A stretch of 41,997 nucleotides of DNA from NCBI GenBank assembly GCA_003241055.1, contig QFOD01000032.1, positions 1 through 41,997 of the forward strand. The letters are read 5' to 3'. Source of the DNA: Roseateles depolymerans. Lineage in GTDB: Bacteria; Pseudomonadota; Gammaproteobacteria; Burkholderiales; Burkholderiaceae_C. Under the pieces are notes generated by a model. It made no database searches. It was given only the letters and a program-made list of their open reading frames with translations, and was not told the origin of the DNA. Both the position numbers and the translations under genes were made by a program. This document shows positions 1 through 8,095 of this stretch, piece after piece (position 1 is the stretch's first letter; each line of letters begins with the position of its first letter).

Positions 1-129
1 GCTCTCGATCTCCGACGGTGGCAGGTCATACGTCCTGCTCGCCTCCGACACGCTGGCCTTGCCCTGGATGATCTCCAGCACCAACGCCGTCTTGCGCTTA
101 GCCGTCCAGCGCTTGATCTCTTCGTCCAT
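1..129 (-). CDS. IS3-type transposase OrfA, N-terminal part (cut by window edge)
   Basis: The reverse strand from the ATG at 129 reads MDEEIKRWTAKRKTALVLEI and continues open to base 1. This resembles the start of the short OrfA (helix-turn-helix) protein of IS3-type insertion sequences, which binds the element ends and is normally joined to the OrfB integrase by frameshifting. Only 43 codons are visible, so I cannot say whether the element is intact. I found no convincing terminal inverted repeat or target duplication in the 130-240 stretch. The family call rests on the recalled N-terminal pattern alone. Confidence 0.65.
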   Translation of the reverse strand, partial: MDEEIKRWTAKRKTALVLEIIQGKASVSEASRTYDLPPSEIES

Positions 130-242
130 CAACGTACTCACGGTGTCTTTCTTTCGACGGTAACACCTGAGCAGGTTTTCACTGGGTCAATACAGATACT
201 GGCATCAATGCGTCGGGGGGGGCTTGCGGGTGCAGCCGGCAC

Positions 243-266
243 AAAAAAACCGCCTCATCGAGGCGG
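243..266 (-). terminator. Rho-independent terminator of ychF
   Basis: On the minus strand a 7-bp stem (CCGCCTC, loop of three, GAGGCGG) is followed directly by a run of seven T. It lies 24 nt past the ychF stop codon, the right place and orientation to end that transcript. Confidence 0.85.
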
Positions 267-289
267 CTGTATGGTGAGTTTCCGTTGTT

Positions 290-1381
290 TCAGACGTTGA
301 ACAGGAAATTCAGGACGTCACCATCCTTCACGATGTATTCCTTGCCTTCTGCTCGCATCTTGCCTGCTTCCTTGGCGCCAGCTTCGCCCTTGAACTGTAT
401 GAAGTCATCGAAGGCAATGGTCTGGGCGCGAATGAAGCCGCGCTCGAAATCGGTGTGGATCACGCCGGCTGCTTGCGGTGCTGTGTCGCCGACATGAATG
501 GTCCAGGCGCGCACTTCCTTCACCCCTGCGGTGAAATAGGTCTGCAGGCCCAGCAGGCTGAAGCCAGCACGAATCAGTCGATTCAGCCCGGGCTCGTCCT
601 GGCCCATCTCCGCCAGAAACATGGCCTTGTCCTCGTCGCTCATCTCCGAGAGCTCAGCTTCGGTTTTGGCGCAGATGGCAACGACCGGCCCATTCTGGGC
701 GGCAGCGTATTCCTTAAGTCGATCCAGGAAGGGATTGTTCTCAAACCCGTCTTCCGCTACGTTGCCGACGAACATGGCCGGCTTGGCGGTGATCAGGCAC
801 AAGGGCTTGAGCAGAGCCAGTTCTTCCTTGCTGAAGTCGATGGACCGGACAGGTTTGGCTTCGTTGAGAGTGGGCAGGCACTTGTCCAGCACCTTGACCA
901 AAGCCTGAGCTTCCTTGTCGCCAGCACGCGCCACCTTGCTGTAGCGAACGTGGGCCTTTTCAACGGTAGAGAGGTCAGCCAGGCACAGTTCGGTCTGGAT
1001 GACCTCGATGTCCGAGATCGGATCCACCTTGCCATTCACGTGGATGACGTTGGGGTCGTCGAAGCAGCGAACGACGTTCACGATCGCATCGGTTTCGCGG
1101 ATGTGCGACAGGAACTGGTTGCCGAGGCCTTCGCCTTTGGACGCGCCAGCCACCAGGCCGGCGATATCCACAAACTCCACGATAGCCGGCACGATGCGTT
1201 CGGGCTTCACCACCTCGGCCAGCTGCTGCAACCGGGGATCCGGCAGTTCCACGACGCCGACATTCGGCTCGATCGTGCAGAACGGGTAGTTCTCGGCGGC
1301 GATGCCGGCTTTGGTCAGGGCGTTGAAGAGGGTGGACTTGCCGACGTTGGGCAGGCCCACAATGCCGCATTTGAGGCTCAT
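290..1381 (-). CDS. ychF: Redox-regulated ATPase/GTPase YchF (Obg-like ATPase)
   Basis: A 363-residue protein of the usual YchF length. The Walker A/G1 motif GLPNVGKST starts near residue 8, the switch II motif DIAGL follows, and the atypical nucleotide-specificity motif NVAE (in place of NKxD) lies around residue 205. These mark the ATP-preferring YchF branch of the Obg family. The C-terminus is a TGS domain ending in GDVLNFLFNV, a typical YchF ending. YchF is a cytosolic ribosome-associated P-loop protein linked to translation and oxidative-stress responses. The gene stands alone, diverging from the flavoprotein gene at 1497 and ending at its own hairpin terminator. Start ATG at 1381 matches the conserved MSLKCGIVGLPN N-terminus. 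Confidence 0.96.
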   Translation of the reverse strand: MSLKCGIVGLPNVGKSTLFNALTKAGIAAENYPFCTIEPNVGVVELPDPRLQQLAEVVKPERIVPAIVEFVDIAGLVAGASKGEGLGNQFLSHIRETDAIVNVVRCFDDPNVIHVNGKVDPISDIEVIQTELCLADLSTVEKAHVRYSKVARAGDKEAQALVKVLDKCLPTLNEAKPVRSIDFSKEELALLKPLCLITAKPAMFVGNVAEDGFENNPFLDRLKEYAAAQNGPVVAICAKTEAELSEMSDEDKAMFLAEMGQDEPGLNRLIRAGFSLLGLQTYFTAGVKEVRAWTIHVGDTAPQAAGVIHTDFERGFIRAQTIAFDDFIQFKGEAGAKEAGKMRAEGKEYIVKDGDVLNFLFNV

Positions 1382-1496
1382 GAAGATTCCTGTGGGTGGG
1401 CGGCCGCGCCGCGCTCAATCGCGTGATTTTAGCGAGCCGCTCGAGTCGGTGCCCCTCGCGGACGAAGGCTTGCGGTGCGCTGCCTACAATCGCGCG

Positions 1497-2618
1497 ATGC
1501 GGAAAGTGGATGTTCTGGTTCGAGGGCGTGGCGCGGTAGGCAGCAGCCTGGCGCTGAGCCTTGCGGCACAGGGGTTGACGGTGGGCGTATCGGCATCGCC
1601 GTCGCTGTCGAACGGCCCGGATGTCAGAACCTATGCGCTCAATGCGACGTCGGTGGCACTGCTGGACGACCTCAAGGTCTGGGGCGGTCTGCCGGCCGAC
1701 GCGATCAGCCCGGTCTACGACATGCGCGTATATGGTGACGCGCAAGATGGTGGCGTGGCCGGCCGTCTGAGTTTCAGTGCCTGGCAGCAGGGACAGGGTG
1801 AACTGGCCTGTATCGTCGATGCAGCCGAGCTCGATGCCCAGTTGGCGACGGCACTGCGCTTCTCCCCACATGTTCACGAGGTCTCACCTGAGACGCCGGC
1901 CGCCTTGACGGCGCTTTGCGAAGGCCGCGATTCGACGGCGCGGCAGGCTCTCGGCGTGGAATTTCGGCCCAAGAGTTATGGGCATCGGGCGGTGGCCGCC
2001 AGACTGATTGCTGATCGCCCGCATCAGGGCACGGCACGGCAGTGGTTCCGCGCGGCGGGCGAGGTTCTGGCGTTGTTGCCGTTCGAGCGGCCGACACCCG
2101 GCCATGCGTACGGACTGGTGTGGTCCTGCCCGGACGATCGCGCGTCCCAATTGGCACAGTGCACGGCTGTCGAGTTCGAGCAAGAGCTCAACGCGCTCAC
2201 GGGCGGGCTGGCCGGGCACCTGCAACTGGCTTCTGAGCGCGCCAGCTGGCCGCTGCTGCTGGCACGCGCTTCGGATGTCAGCGGTGATGGTTGGGCCCTG
2301 CTGGGAGACGCTGCGCATCTGGTCCATCCGCTGGCCGGGCAGGGCCTCAACCTCGGGCTGGCCGACGTGGTGGCGCTGAGCCGCGTGCTGGCCGAGCGCG
2401 AGGCCTGGCGCTCGCTGGGTGACGAGCGCCTGCTGCGGCGCTATGCACGCGCCCGCCTGATGCCCACGCTCGCCATGGGCGAACTGACCGACGCCCTGCA
2501 GCGCCTGTTCGCCCATCCGTCGCCGCTGGTGCGCAATCTGCGCAATCGCGGGCTGGACACGTTGGAGCAACTCCCTCCTCTGAAGCGCTGGCTGACCCAG
2601 CGCGCACTCGGACGCTAG
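1497..2618 (+). CDS. UbiH/UbiF-family FAD-dependent oxidoreductase, diverged
   Basis: The protein has 373 residues. The N-terminal beta-alpha-beta fold carries GRGAVG (GxGxxG, about residues 9-14). The second FAD motif GWALLGDAAHLVHPLAGQG (about residues 263-281) is the hallmark of UbiH-family hydroxylases that act on the ubiquinone ring. The middle DG motif, normally GADGxxS, reads CEGRDSTARQ, so one FAD/NAD(P)H-contacting element is altered. The acidic residue that usually ends the second strand of the first motif is also not evident. It may be a ubiquinone-pathway hydroxylase variant or a related flavoprotein with another substrate. I chose ATG 1497 because an upstream in-frame start at 1302 would overlap the divergent ychF and adds residues with no family resemblance. 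The dsbC gene follows after 23 nt. Confidence 0.8.
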   Translation: MRKVDVLVRGRGAVGSSLALSLAAQGLTVGVSASPSLSNGPDVRTYALNATSVALLDDLKVWGGLPADAISPVYDMRVYGDAQDGGVAGRLSFSAWQQGQGELACIVDAAELDAQLATALRFSPHVHEVSPETPAALTALCEGRDSTARQALGVEFRPKSYGHRAVAARLIADRPHQGTARQWFRAAGEVLALLPFERPTPGHAYGLVWSCPDDRASQLAQCTAVEFEQELNALTGGLAGHLQLASERASWPLLLARASDVSGDGWALLGDAAHLVHPLAGQGLNLGLADVVALSRVLAEREAWRSLGDERLLRRYARARLMPTLAMGELTDALQRLFAHPSPLVRNLRNRGLDTLEQLPPLKRWLTQRALGR

Positions 2619-2641
2619 CGTCCCCTCAACCGCCGTTTGCC

Positions 2642-3373
2642 GTGAAGCTATCGAACCGTCTGCTGCTGACCTCTTTGATTGCCATTGCCAGCCTGCCTGC
2701 GCTGGCCAACGAGGCCGTGATCCGTAAAGCGTTTGCCGAGCGCATGCCCAACGCGCCCAAGATTGACGAGGTGCGCCCCGCTGCCGTGCCTGGGCTTTGG
2801 GAGGTGCGGCTGGGCAATGAGGTGCGCTATACGGACGCGACCGGCAGTTTCCTGATCGAGGGCGAGATCTACGATCTCAAGACCAAGAAGAACCTGACCG
2901 AAGAGCGCGTCAACCAGATCAATCGGGTGGACTTCGCCTCGCTGCCGCTGAAGGATGCGCTGGTCTGGAAGACGGGGACGGGCAAGCGCCGCATGGCGGT
3001 GTTCGCCGACCCGAACTGCGGCTATTGCAAGCGCTTCGAAAAGTCGCTCCAGGAGCTGAAGGACGTCACGGTCTACACCTTCCTCATTCCCATCCTGGGC
3101 GGCGATTCGCCTGAAAAGGCCCGCGCCATCTGGTGCTCCAAGGATGGCTCCGGCACCTGGCTGGCCTGGATGCTGCGCGGCGAGCAGCCGCCCAAGCCGG
3201 CGGCCGGCTGTGATGACGCTGCCATCGAGCGCAATCTGGCACTGTCGCGCAAGATCCGCGTGAACGGTACGCCGTCCATCCTGCTGGAAGACGGCAGTCG
3301 CATCCCCGGTGCTGTGGGCGCCGTGGAACTGGAGCGCCGCCTGCAGCAGTCGGTGGTCAGCGCCAAGTCCTGA
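2642..3373 (+). CDS. dsbC: Thiol:disulfide isomerase DsbC
   Basis: A 243-residue periplasmic protein. An N-terminal signal peptide ends near ALA-NE (about residue 22). A short N-terminal dimerisation domain precedes a thioredoxin fold with the active site CGYC at residues 126-129 and a cis-proline loop NGTPSILLEDG near the C-terminus. A second cysteine pair (AIWC and AAGCDD) matches the structural disulfide of DsbC. DsbC reshuffles wrong disulfides in secreted proteins and is kept reduced by DsbD. The start is GTG at 2642, giving a clean signal peptide; no strong Shine-Dalgarno precedes it, so it may be translationally coupled to the upstream flavoprotein gene 23 nt away. Confidence 0.93.
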   Translation: MKLSNRLLLTSLIAIASLPALANEAVIRKAFAERMPNAPKIDEVRPAAVPGLWEVRLGNEVRYTDATGSFLIEGEIYDLKTKKNLTEERVNQINRVDFASLPLKDALVWKTGTGKRRMAVFADPNCGYCKRFEKSLQELKDVTVYTFLIPILGGDSPEKARAIWCSKDGSGTWLAWMLRGEQPPKPAAGCDDAAIERNLALSRKIRVNGTPSILLEDGSRIPGAVGAVELERRLQQSVVSAKS

Positions 3374-3376
3374 GGC

Positions 3377-3814
3377 ATGACGACCGATCATCGTCTGCTG
3401 GCCGAGCGGCTGGGCTATGCCGGCCTGCTGCCCTTTGTGCTGGGGTGCGCGCTGGTGTGGCTGCTGGGCGGGTACAGCCCTGAGCAGCATGCCTTCGTCG
3501 TCGACGGCCTGTCGCGTTACGCGGCGGTGGTGATCGCCTTCCTGGGCGGCATCCATTGGGGCGTGGGCTTCGTGCGAGGTACGCCCAGCCGGGCCTCGCT
3601 GATCTGGGGTGTGACCGCTGCCTTTTTGGGCTGGGTGGCGGCATTGACGCCGGCCTACGCCGGTCTGGCGCTGCATGGTGCGGTGCTGATCGCCTGTTAT
3701 GTGATGGACAGGCGGCTGTATCCCGCGCTGGGCATTTCCAACTGGCTCACGCTGCGCTTCCGGCTTTCCGCCGTGGCTGCACTGAGCTGCTTTCTGGCCG
3801 CGGCAGGCAGCTGA
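3377..3814 (+). CDS. DUF3429 family integral membrane protein
   Basis: A 145-residue protein with about four hydrophobic segments; FLGGIHWGVG is the conserved core motif of the DUF3429 family. The function of this inner-membrane family is not established. It starts 3 nt after dsbC and its TGA overlaps the ATG of the next gene by one base (TGATG), so it is certainly part of the same transcript. Length and topology are normal for the family. Confidence 0.8.
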   Translation: MTTDHRLLAERLGYAGLLPFVLGCALVWLLGGYSPEQHAFVVDGLSRYAAVVIAFLGGIHWGVGFVRGTPSRASLIWGVTAAFLGWVAALTPAYAGLALHGAVLIACYVMDRRLYPALGISNWLTLRFRLSAVAALSCFLAAAGS

Positions 3815-5529
3815 TGATGGGTCCGAGCTACCGGGTTGAGCTGGAACAGCCGTCCGCCCACTTGTACCGGGTGGTGCTGACCCTGCCGGCGCCGTCGGCG
3901 GCCCAGGAGTTCGCGCTGCCGGTGTGGATTCCGGGCAGCTATCTGGTGCGGGAGTTTGCCAAGCACCTGATCGGTATCGAGGCCAGCCAAGGTGGCAGGT
4001 CTTGCGCGATCGAGCAGCTCGACAAGGCGCGCTGGCGGGCGCGCTGCGATGCCGGTCAGCCGCTGGTGCTGAGCTACCGGGTGTACGCCTTTGACGCGTC
4101 GGTGCGTACGGCCTGGCTGGACAGCCAGCGCGCCTTTTTCAATCCCAGCAGCCTGTGCCTGCGCGCGATCGGGTTTGAAAGCCAGCCCCATCGCCTGCAA
4201 CTGACCGGCCTGCCCGATCGCTGGCAGGTGGCCACCGAGATGCGTGCCGTGCAGGCCGGGGGCGAGCCGGTGTTCGAGGCCGCCGACTACGACGAGCTGC
4301 TGGATCATCCCTTCGAGATCGGTGCGTATTGGCAGGGGGAGTTCGTTGCCGGCTGCGTGCCGCATCGCATCGTTGTGGCCGGAGCCTGGCCCAGTTTTGA
4401 CGGCGAGCGCCTGCTGGCCGATGTGCAGCGCATCTGCGAGGCGCAGATCCGCTTCTGGGGCGGGGCGCCGTTCCAGCGCTACAGCTTTCTGCTCTGGGCG
4501 GTGGATGAGGGCCATGGCGGCCTGGAACATCGTGCCAGCACGGCGCTGATCTGCGCCCGGCGCGAGTTGCCGACGGCCGCCGAGCCGGCGGTGCCCGGCG
4601 ATGCCTATGTCCGGCTGCTCGGGCTTTTCAGTCATGAGTATTTCCATGCCTGGAACGTGAAGCGGATGCGGCCGGCAGAGTTCGAACGCTTTGACTACCA
4701 GCGGGAGAACTACACCGAGCTGCTGTGGTTCTTCGAGGGCTTCACCAGCTACTACGACGAGCTGCTGCTGCGTCGTGCCGGCCTCATCGATGACGGGCGT
4801 TATCTCAAGCTGCTCGCCGCCAATCTCAACGGTGTGCTGGCGTCGCCGGGCTGGCGCGTGCAGCCGCTCGCGCAGGCCAGCTTCGAGGCCTGGACCAAGT
4901 ACTACCGGCCCGACGAGAACACCCCCAACGCGGCCAGCAACTACTACGGCCAGGGGGCTCTAGTCGCGCTGTGCCTGGACCTCAGCCTGCGTGAGCACCA
5001 CGCCAGCCTCGATGCGCTGATGACCCGGCTGTGGCGGCTCGCCGATGGCGGGCCGATCAGCGAGGCCGACATCCTGGCGGCTGTCGAGGCGCTGGCCGAT
5101 GCGACGCTGGCCGAACAGCTGCGGCAGTGGGTGCATGGCACGGGCGAGCTGCCCGTGCGCCGGCTGCTGACCCAGGTCGGGGTGGAGTGGCGCGAGGAGG
5201 GCCGCTCCGGCGTGGCCCAGCGCCTGGGCCTGCGCGCACGCGAGAGCGCGCTGACCGGGATCTCGGTCAGCCACGTGTTCAATGGCGGTGCGGCCGAGGC
5301 GGCCGGTCTGAGCGCCCGCGACGAGATCCTGGGTGCCAATGGTTGGCGGCTGCGGCGCCTTGATGAACTCGCTGCGCTGCTCCAGGGTGATCAGGTGCGC
5401 TGGCTGGTCAGCCGCGATCAGCGGCTGCTGGAGCTTACGGGCCGGTTGCCGCCGACCGGGCCGGCGGCGATCGCCCTTCAGCCTGCCGAACAGGGTGCCG
5501 CTGCCCGTCAGCGCTGGCTGGGCGCCTGA
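3814..5529 (+). CDS. M61-family metallopeptidase with C-terminal PDZ domain
   Basis: A 571-residue protein resembling the glycyl-aminopeptidase/M61 group. An N-terminal beta-rich domain is followed by a gluzincin-type catalytic site: HEYFH with zinc ligands H274 and H278, then WFFEGFTSYYDELLL with the third ligand E308. The flanking AWNVKRMRP block is typical of M61. Residues from about 470 form a PDZ-like domain (GISVSHVFNGGAAEAAGL). There is no obvious signal peptide, so a cytoplasmic location is likely. Start ATG 3814 overlaps the upstream stop by one base; a longer reading frame reaching back to 3556 runs inside the DUF3429 gene and is rejected. The physiological substrate is unknown. Confidence 0.9.
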   Translation: MMGPSYRVELEQPSAHLYRVVLTLPAPSAAQEFALPVWIPGSYLVREFAKHLIGIEASQGGRSCAIEQLDKARWRARCDAGQPLVLSYRVYAFDASVRTAWLDSQRAFFNPSSLCLRAIGFESQPHRLQLTGLPDRWQVATEMRAVQAGGEPVFEAADYDELLDHPFEIGAYWQGEFVAGCVPHRIVVAGAWPSFDGERLLADVQRICEAQIRFWGGAPFQRYSFLLWAVDEGHGGLEHRASTALICARRELPTAAEPAVPGDAYVRLLGLFSHEYFHAWNVKRMRPAEFERFDYQRENYTELLWFFEGFTSYYDELLLRRAGLIDDGRYLKLLAANLNGVLASPGWRVQPLAQASFEAWTKYYRPDENTPNAASNYYGQGALVALCLDLSLREHHASLDALMTRLWRLADGGPISEADILAAVEALADATLAEQLRQWVHGTGELPVRRLLTQVGVEWREEGRSGVAQRLGLRARESALTGISVSHVFNGGAAEAAGLSARDEILGANGWRLRRLDELAALLQGDQVRWLVSRDQRLLELTGRLPPTGPAAIALQPAEQGAAARQRWLGA

Positions 5530-5535
5530 TCGACG

Positions 5536-6672
5536 ATGAGATCCGCCCGGCCGCCGGCCCTGCTGGTGCTGGTCGTGCTGTTGCTGCATGGCTGGGGTGG
5601 CCACGAAATCCAGCGTTTGCGCGAGGGCTGGGCAGATCAGGCCGGCGCCGCCATGCCTGAGCGGCTTCAGGTGGCGTTGGTGCGCGAGATGCAACTCAAG
5701 ACACCCGTCGCTGCCTCAGGTCGTCCGCCGCCGTCTAGACCTTCTCGCCCGGTGGCTTCGATACCGAGCCATGCTGCGTCTGCTGCCGCCGGTCCGGAAT
5801 CGCCGGCCAGTGACACGCCGGCGGACCTCGAGCCTGCGCCGCCGGCTGCGTCTCAGCCCTTGGCGGCCGAGCCACCCGTCGCGTCAGCTTCGGATGCACC
5901 GGCGGCATCGACCGTCGCCACTGCTGCATCGGCTGCCGCCTCAGCCGTTGACCCCGATGGCGAGCCCGGCCCGGAATGGCCGCTGTCCACCCGACTCAGC
6001 TACCAGCTTGGCGGCAACTACCGGGGGCCCATCACCGGGCAGGCCCAGGTGGAATGGCTTCGCCAGGGCTCGCGCTACCAGGTGAACCTGGACGTGCAGA
6101 TCGGCCCGAGCTTCGCGCCGCTGATCTCGCGCCGCATGAGCAGCCAGGGTCAGCTGAAGCCCTGGGGCATAGCGCCCGAGCGCTATGACGAGGAAACCCG
6201 CTTCATCCTGGGTGACCCGCGGCGCCAGGCCGTGCTGTTCCTGGGCGACCAGATTCAGCTGGCCAGCGGCGCGCGCGAGGCGGCCATGCGGGGCGGGCAG
6301 GACGCGGCCAGCCAGTTCGTGCAGCTGACCTGGTTGTTCCTGACCGGCCGCGAGCCCCTGCAGGCGGGCCATGTGGTGCAACTGCCGTTGGTGCTGCCGC
6401 GCAAGCAGTACGCCTGGCAGTACGAGGTGCTGGGTGAGGAGGTGCTCTACACCCGCCTCGGGCAGATCAACACCTGGCACCTCAAGCCCAGCAGGCCCGC
6501 CGCGGGCGGCGACCTCACGGCCGAGGTCTGGCTGGCGCCGGCGCTGCAATACCTGCCGGTGCGATTGCTGATCCGGCAGAGCGAAGACAGCTATGTCGAC
6601 ATGACCCTCAGGAGCGCGCCCCTGCAAGCCGCGCCAGAATCCGCCCCTGGCAGCCCCAGCAGCCCTCGTTGA
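5536..6672 (+). CDS. DUF3108 domain-containing envelope protein
   Basis: A 378-residue protein with one N-terminal membrane anchor (ALLVLVVLLLHGW). A Pro/Ala/Ser-rich low-complexity linker of roughly 90 residues (about 55-145) leads to a folded domain beginning LSTRLSYQLGGNYRGPITGQ. That domain has the DUF3108 pattern, including YRYDEET-like (ERYDEETR) and TWHLKPSR elements. DUF3108 proteins are beta-rich envelope proteins of unknown function. The single anchor and linker suggest a domain held away from the inner membrane in the periplasm. It follows the peptidase gene by 6 nt, continuing the operon. Confidence 0.8.
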   Translation: MRSARPPALLVLVVLLLHGWGGHEIQRLREGWADQAGAAMPERLQVALVREMQLKTPVAASGRPPPSRPSRPVASIPSHAASAAAGPESPASDTPADLEPAPPAASQPLAAEPPVASASDAPAASTVATAASAAASAVDPDGEPGPEWPLSTRLSYQLGGNYRGPITGQAQVEWLRQGSRYQVNLDVQIGPSFAPLISRRMSSQGQLKPWGIAPERYDEETRFILGDPRRQAVLFLGDQIQLASGAREAAMRGGQDAASQFVQLTWLFLTGREPLQAGHVVQLPLVLPRKQYAWQYEVLGEEVLYTRLGQINTWHLKPSRPAAGGDLTAEVWLAPALQYLPVRLLIRQSEDSYVDMTLRSAPLQAAPESAPGSPSSPR

Positions 6673-6686
6673 ATCTGGAGACACCC

Positions 6687-7475
6687 ATGACCTACGAATG
6701 CATCATCACCGCCGTTCACGGCGATGGCCCGCGCAAGACCGCGCTGATCACACTGAACCGCCCCAAGGCGCTGAATGCGCTCAATGACCAACTGATGGAC
6801 GAACTGGGTGCGGCGTTGCTCGGTTTCGACGCCGACGACAGCATCGGCTGCATCGTGCTGACCGGTTCGGAGCGCGCGTTCGCCGCCGGGGCCGATATTC
6901 CGACGATGGCGCCGCACACCTTTGTGTCGGCCTTCAAGAGCGGCCTGATCTCCAAGAACTGGGAAACCATCCTGAAGGTCCGCAAGCCCGTGATCGCCGC
7001 GGTGGCAGGTTTTGCGCTGGGCGGTGGCTGCGAACTGGCCATGATGTGCGACTTCATCATCGCGGCCGACAGCGCCAGGTTCGGCCAGCCCGAGATCAAG
7101 CTGGGCATCACGCCGGGCGCCGGCGGCACCCAGCGCCTGCCGCGTGCCATTGGCAAGAGCAAGGCAATGGACATGCTGCTGACCGCCCGCATGATGGGGG
7201 CCGCCGAGGCGGAGAGTGCAGGCCTGGTTTCGCGCGTGGTGCCGGCCGACAAGCTGCTGGAGGAGGCACTCGGCGCTGCCGAGGCCATCAATGGCTTCAG
7301 TGCACCCTCGGTGGCGCTGATCAAGGAGCTGGTGAACCTGGCCTACCAGGCGCCGCTGACGGATGGCGTCGCTGTGGAGCGCCGCTACTTCCACGCCCTG
7401 TTTGGCACCCATGACCAGCGCGAAGGCATGGAGGCCTTCCTGGCCAAGCGGGCGCCGCACTTCGAGAACCGCTGA
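6687..7475 (+). CDS. Enoyl-CoA hydratase
   Basis: A 262-residue crotonase-fold enzyme. The oxyanion-hole segments are AFAAGADI (about residues 68-75) and AGFALGGGCELAM (about 108-120). The catalytic glutamates are expected in the CELAM and FGQPEIKLG segments, followed by the family signature GITPGAGGTQRLPR. It hydrates trans-2-enoyl-CoA to 3-hydroxyacyl-CoA in fatty acid or aromatic degradation. ATG 6687 is preferred over an in-frame ATG at 6669 because CTGGAG lies 6-11 nt upstream and the N-terminus MTYECI fits the family. Only 14 nt separate it from the DUF3108 gene. The specific substrate cannot be read from the sequence. Confidence 0.93.
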   Translation: MTYECIITAVHGDGPRKTALITLNRPKALNALNDQLMDELGAALLGFDADDSIGCIVLTGSERAFAAGADIPTMAPHTFVSAFKSGLISKNWETILKVRKPVIAAVAGFALGGGCELAMMCDFIIAADSARFGQPEIKLGITPGAGGTQRLPRAIGKSKAMDMLLTARMMGAAEAESAGLVSRVVPADKLLEEALGAAEAINGFSAPSVALIKELVNLAYQAPLTDGVAVERRYFHALFGTHDQREGMEAFLAKRAPHFENR

Positions 7476-7669
7476 TTCAGGCTGTTTTTCGGTTGTGTTA
7501 CCGATGTAATGCCGAAGACTATTCCAGCTTTACAAATGGTCAGTTGTTGATAGACCCGTGTTTCTACTAGGTCGGGCTGCCTAAAGTGAAGGCCATGGAC
7601 AGCGCGGTCGTGCTGCCCAAGCCACCCAAGCAGGATCTCCTGCGCTGTGTACGACTTTAGGAGCCCGTC

Positions 7670-8023
7670 ATGAACAAGCTGTCCGTCTTCGCTGCCACCC
7701 TGCTCATCGCCGGTGTGGCCTCTGCTCAACAAGCCACGCCGCTGACTCGCGAGCAGGTCATTGCCGACCTGGTCTCGGCCCGCGCCAGTGGCGAACTGGC
7801 CCAACTGCAGGGCGAGAAGGGCATCGACGTGGCCATCCCGGCCAGCGCCAAGGCCTATGCCGCCACGCAGCAGCACCTGCAGGCCGCGCAGGCAGTGAAG
7901 GCCGTGGCCACGACCCGCCAGACTGCCGCCGCCGCCGCCGATCACGGTGAGAACGCGGCCCGTGAGCTGGGCGACTTCAGCGCCCCCATCGTGCCGCGCA
8001 CACCGGCCGTCGCTGGCCGTTGA
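7670..8023 (+). CDS. DUF4148 small periplasmic protein
   Basis: A 117-residue protein with a signal peptide cut near ASA-QQ (about residue 20). The segment TPLTREQVIADLVSARASGE just after it matches the DUF4148 pattern common in Burkholderiales. The remainder is Ala/Gln-rich and probably helical, with no cysteine. Function is unknown. AGGAG lies 7-11 nt before ATG 7670. The 194-nt gap upstream suggests its own promoter; TTGTTG (7544) and TACTAG (7565) are a poor -35/-10 pair with a 15-nt spacer. A strong bidirectional terminator follows 27 nt downstream. Confidence 0.8.
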   Translation: MNKLSVFAATLLIAGVASAQQATPLTREQVIADLVSARASGELAQLQGEKGIDVAIPASAKAYAATQQHLQAAQAVKAVATTRQTAAAAADHGENAARELGDFSAPIVPRTPAVAGR

Positions 8024-8050
8024 AGGCGCGGGCCTGCGGGCCCGTGACGA

Positions 8051-8077
8051 AAAAGGGCGCCCACTGGGCGCCCTTTT
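8051..8077. terminator. Bidirectional intrinsic terminator between DUF4148 gene and lysS
   Basis: A perfect 12-bp inverted repeat (AAAAGGGCGCCC, three-base loop, GGGCGCCCTTTT). Both flanks read as a GC stem followed by T residues, so it can end the plus-strand DUF4148 transcript and the converging lysS transcript. Confidence 0.9.
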
Positions 8078-8095
8078 GCTTGGCGGCGTGGATCT

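Noticed and set aside
455..1426. A 323-codon plus-strand frame opposite ychF.
   Set aside because: No family resemblance, and ychF is unmistakable on the other strand.
7544..7570. Sigma-70 promoter for the DUF4148 gene (TTGTTG, TACTAG).
   Set aside because: The spacer is 15 nt and both boxes are poor; mentioned only as a possibility.
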